Assembly: GCA_002281005.1 (NCBI GenBank)
Contig: NCFD01000059.1
Location: 1-7,023, forward strand
Source: Acidocella sp. 35-58-6
GTDB taxonomy: Bacteria > Pseudomonadota > Alphaproteobacteria > Acetobacterales > Acetobacteraceae
Direction: 5' to 3'
DNA: 7,023 nucleotides
Both the position numbers and the translations under genes were made by a program. A model generated the notes under the pieces. The model did no database searches, was not told the DNA's origin, and saw only the letters and a program-made list of their open reading frames with translations. This document shows, in pieces, positions 6,887 to 7,023 of the stretch (position 1 is the stretch's first letter; every line of letters starts with the position of its first letter).

Positions 6887-7023
6887 TTTATAAACAATGA
6901 GGCTTTTGCGAGGCCATCTAAAAAACTGCCAGAAAAGAGCAAATACAATGGGGAATTCTCAACCTGGGACGATGCCACAGCCAAATATGGGCTCACGGGA
7001 CTATTTGAAAAATACGGGGTCAC
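6887..7023 (+). CDS. Possible 5' part of an unrecognised divergent gene, cut by the right edge and lacking an in-frame start
   Basis: From 6887 the frame is open to the window end (a TAG precedes at 6884). It encodes a protein-like sequence including 'KSKYNGEFSTWDDATAKYG' and 'LFEKYGV'. It has no ATG, GTG or TTG in frame; only ATA (6890) and CTG (6926) occur. The nearest ATG (6897) is in another frame and joins this one only if the ribosome, or a lost base, shifts frame at the six A's at 6920-6925. It may be a real gene with a frameshift, a gene remnant, or chance. The Y-x-G-x-F-x-x-W-x-x-A pattern faintly recalls the N-terminus of some putative methyltransferases (TIGR04325 type), but that is a guess. 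The start of this gene is unresolved. Confidence 0.35.

Noticed and set aside
5431..6900. Plus-strand open frames of up to 122 codons opposite glpD.
   Set aside because: The minus-strand GlpD is complete with both family signatures, and the plus frames are Arg/Pro/His-rich translations typical of antisense.

Overview
The window looks like chromosomal DNA of a Gram-negative proteobacterium, most likely an alphaproteobacterium. The reasons are the moderately high GC content, the ugpB-ugpA-ugpE-ugpC gene order common in that class, and the overall character of the proteins. The placement comes from recalled family knowledge; no search was run, and a family-level assignment is not supported.

Layout. 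(1) 1-1045, plus strand: the 3' end of a polar amino-acid-type ABC permease, overlapping the complete gene for its ATP-binding partner. A hairpin at the stop codon may end this transcript. (2) 1046-1206: an intergenic region that seems to carry the promoter of the next operon. It contains an 11-bp-periodic series of direct repeats resembling a Pho box, with a plausible -10 hexamer 10 bp downstream. (3) 1207-5312, plus strand: a compact four-gene operon, ugpBAEC, for an sn-glycerol-3-phosphate (G3P) / glycerophosphodiester importer: binding protein, two permeases and ATPase. A long imperfect hairpin (2541-2588) sits between ugpB and ugpA. (4) 5314-6834, minus strand: glpD, aerobic G3P dehydrogenase, convergent with ugpC and separated from it by one base. 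(5) 6835-7023: an AT-richer region with the glpD upstream sequence and, at the right edge, a protein-like reading frame without a normal in-frame start. It may be the frameshifted or broken 5' end of a divergent gene.

How the genes fit together. Ugp would capture G3P or glycerophosphodiesters in the periplasm and import them. GlpD oxidises G3P to dihydroxyacetone phosphate at the membrane and passes electrons to quinone. Uptake and first catabolic step are therefore adjacent, while ugpQ, the phosphodiesterase that ends the E. coli operon, is absent from the window. The Pho-box-like repeats suggest induction under phosphate limitation, as known for ugp elsewhere.

I found no clearly undescribed system. 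The points most worth a second look are the Pho-box-like array, the ugpB-ugpA hairpin, the one-base convergent junction, and the slippery A-run in the frame at the right edge.
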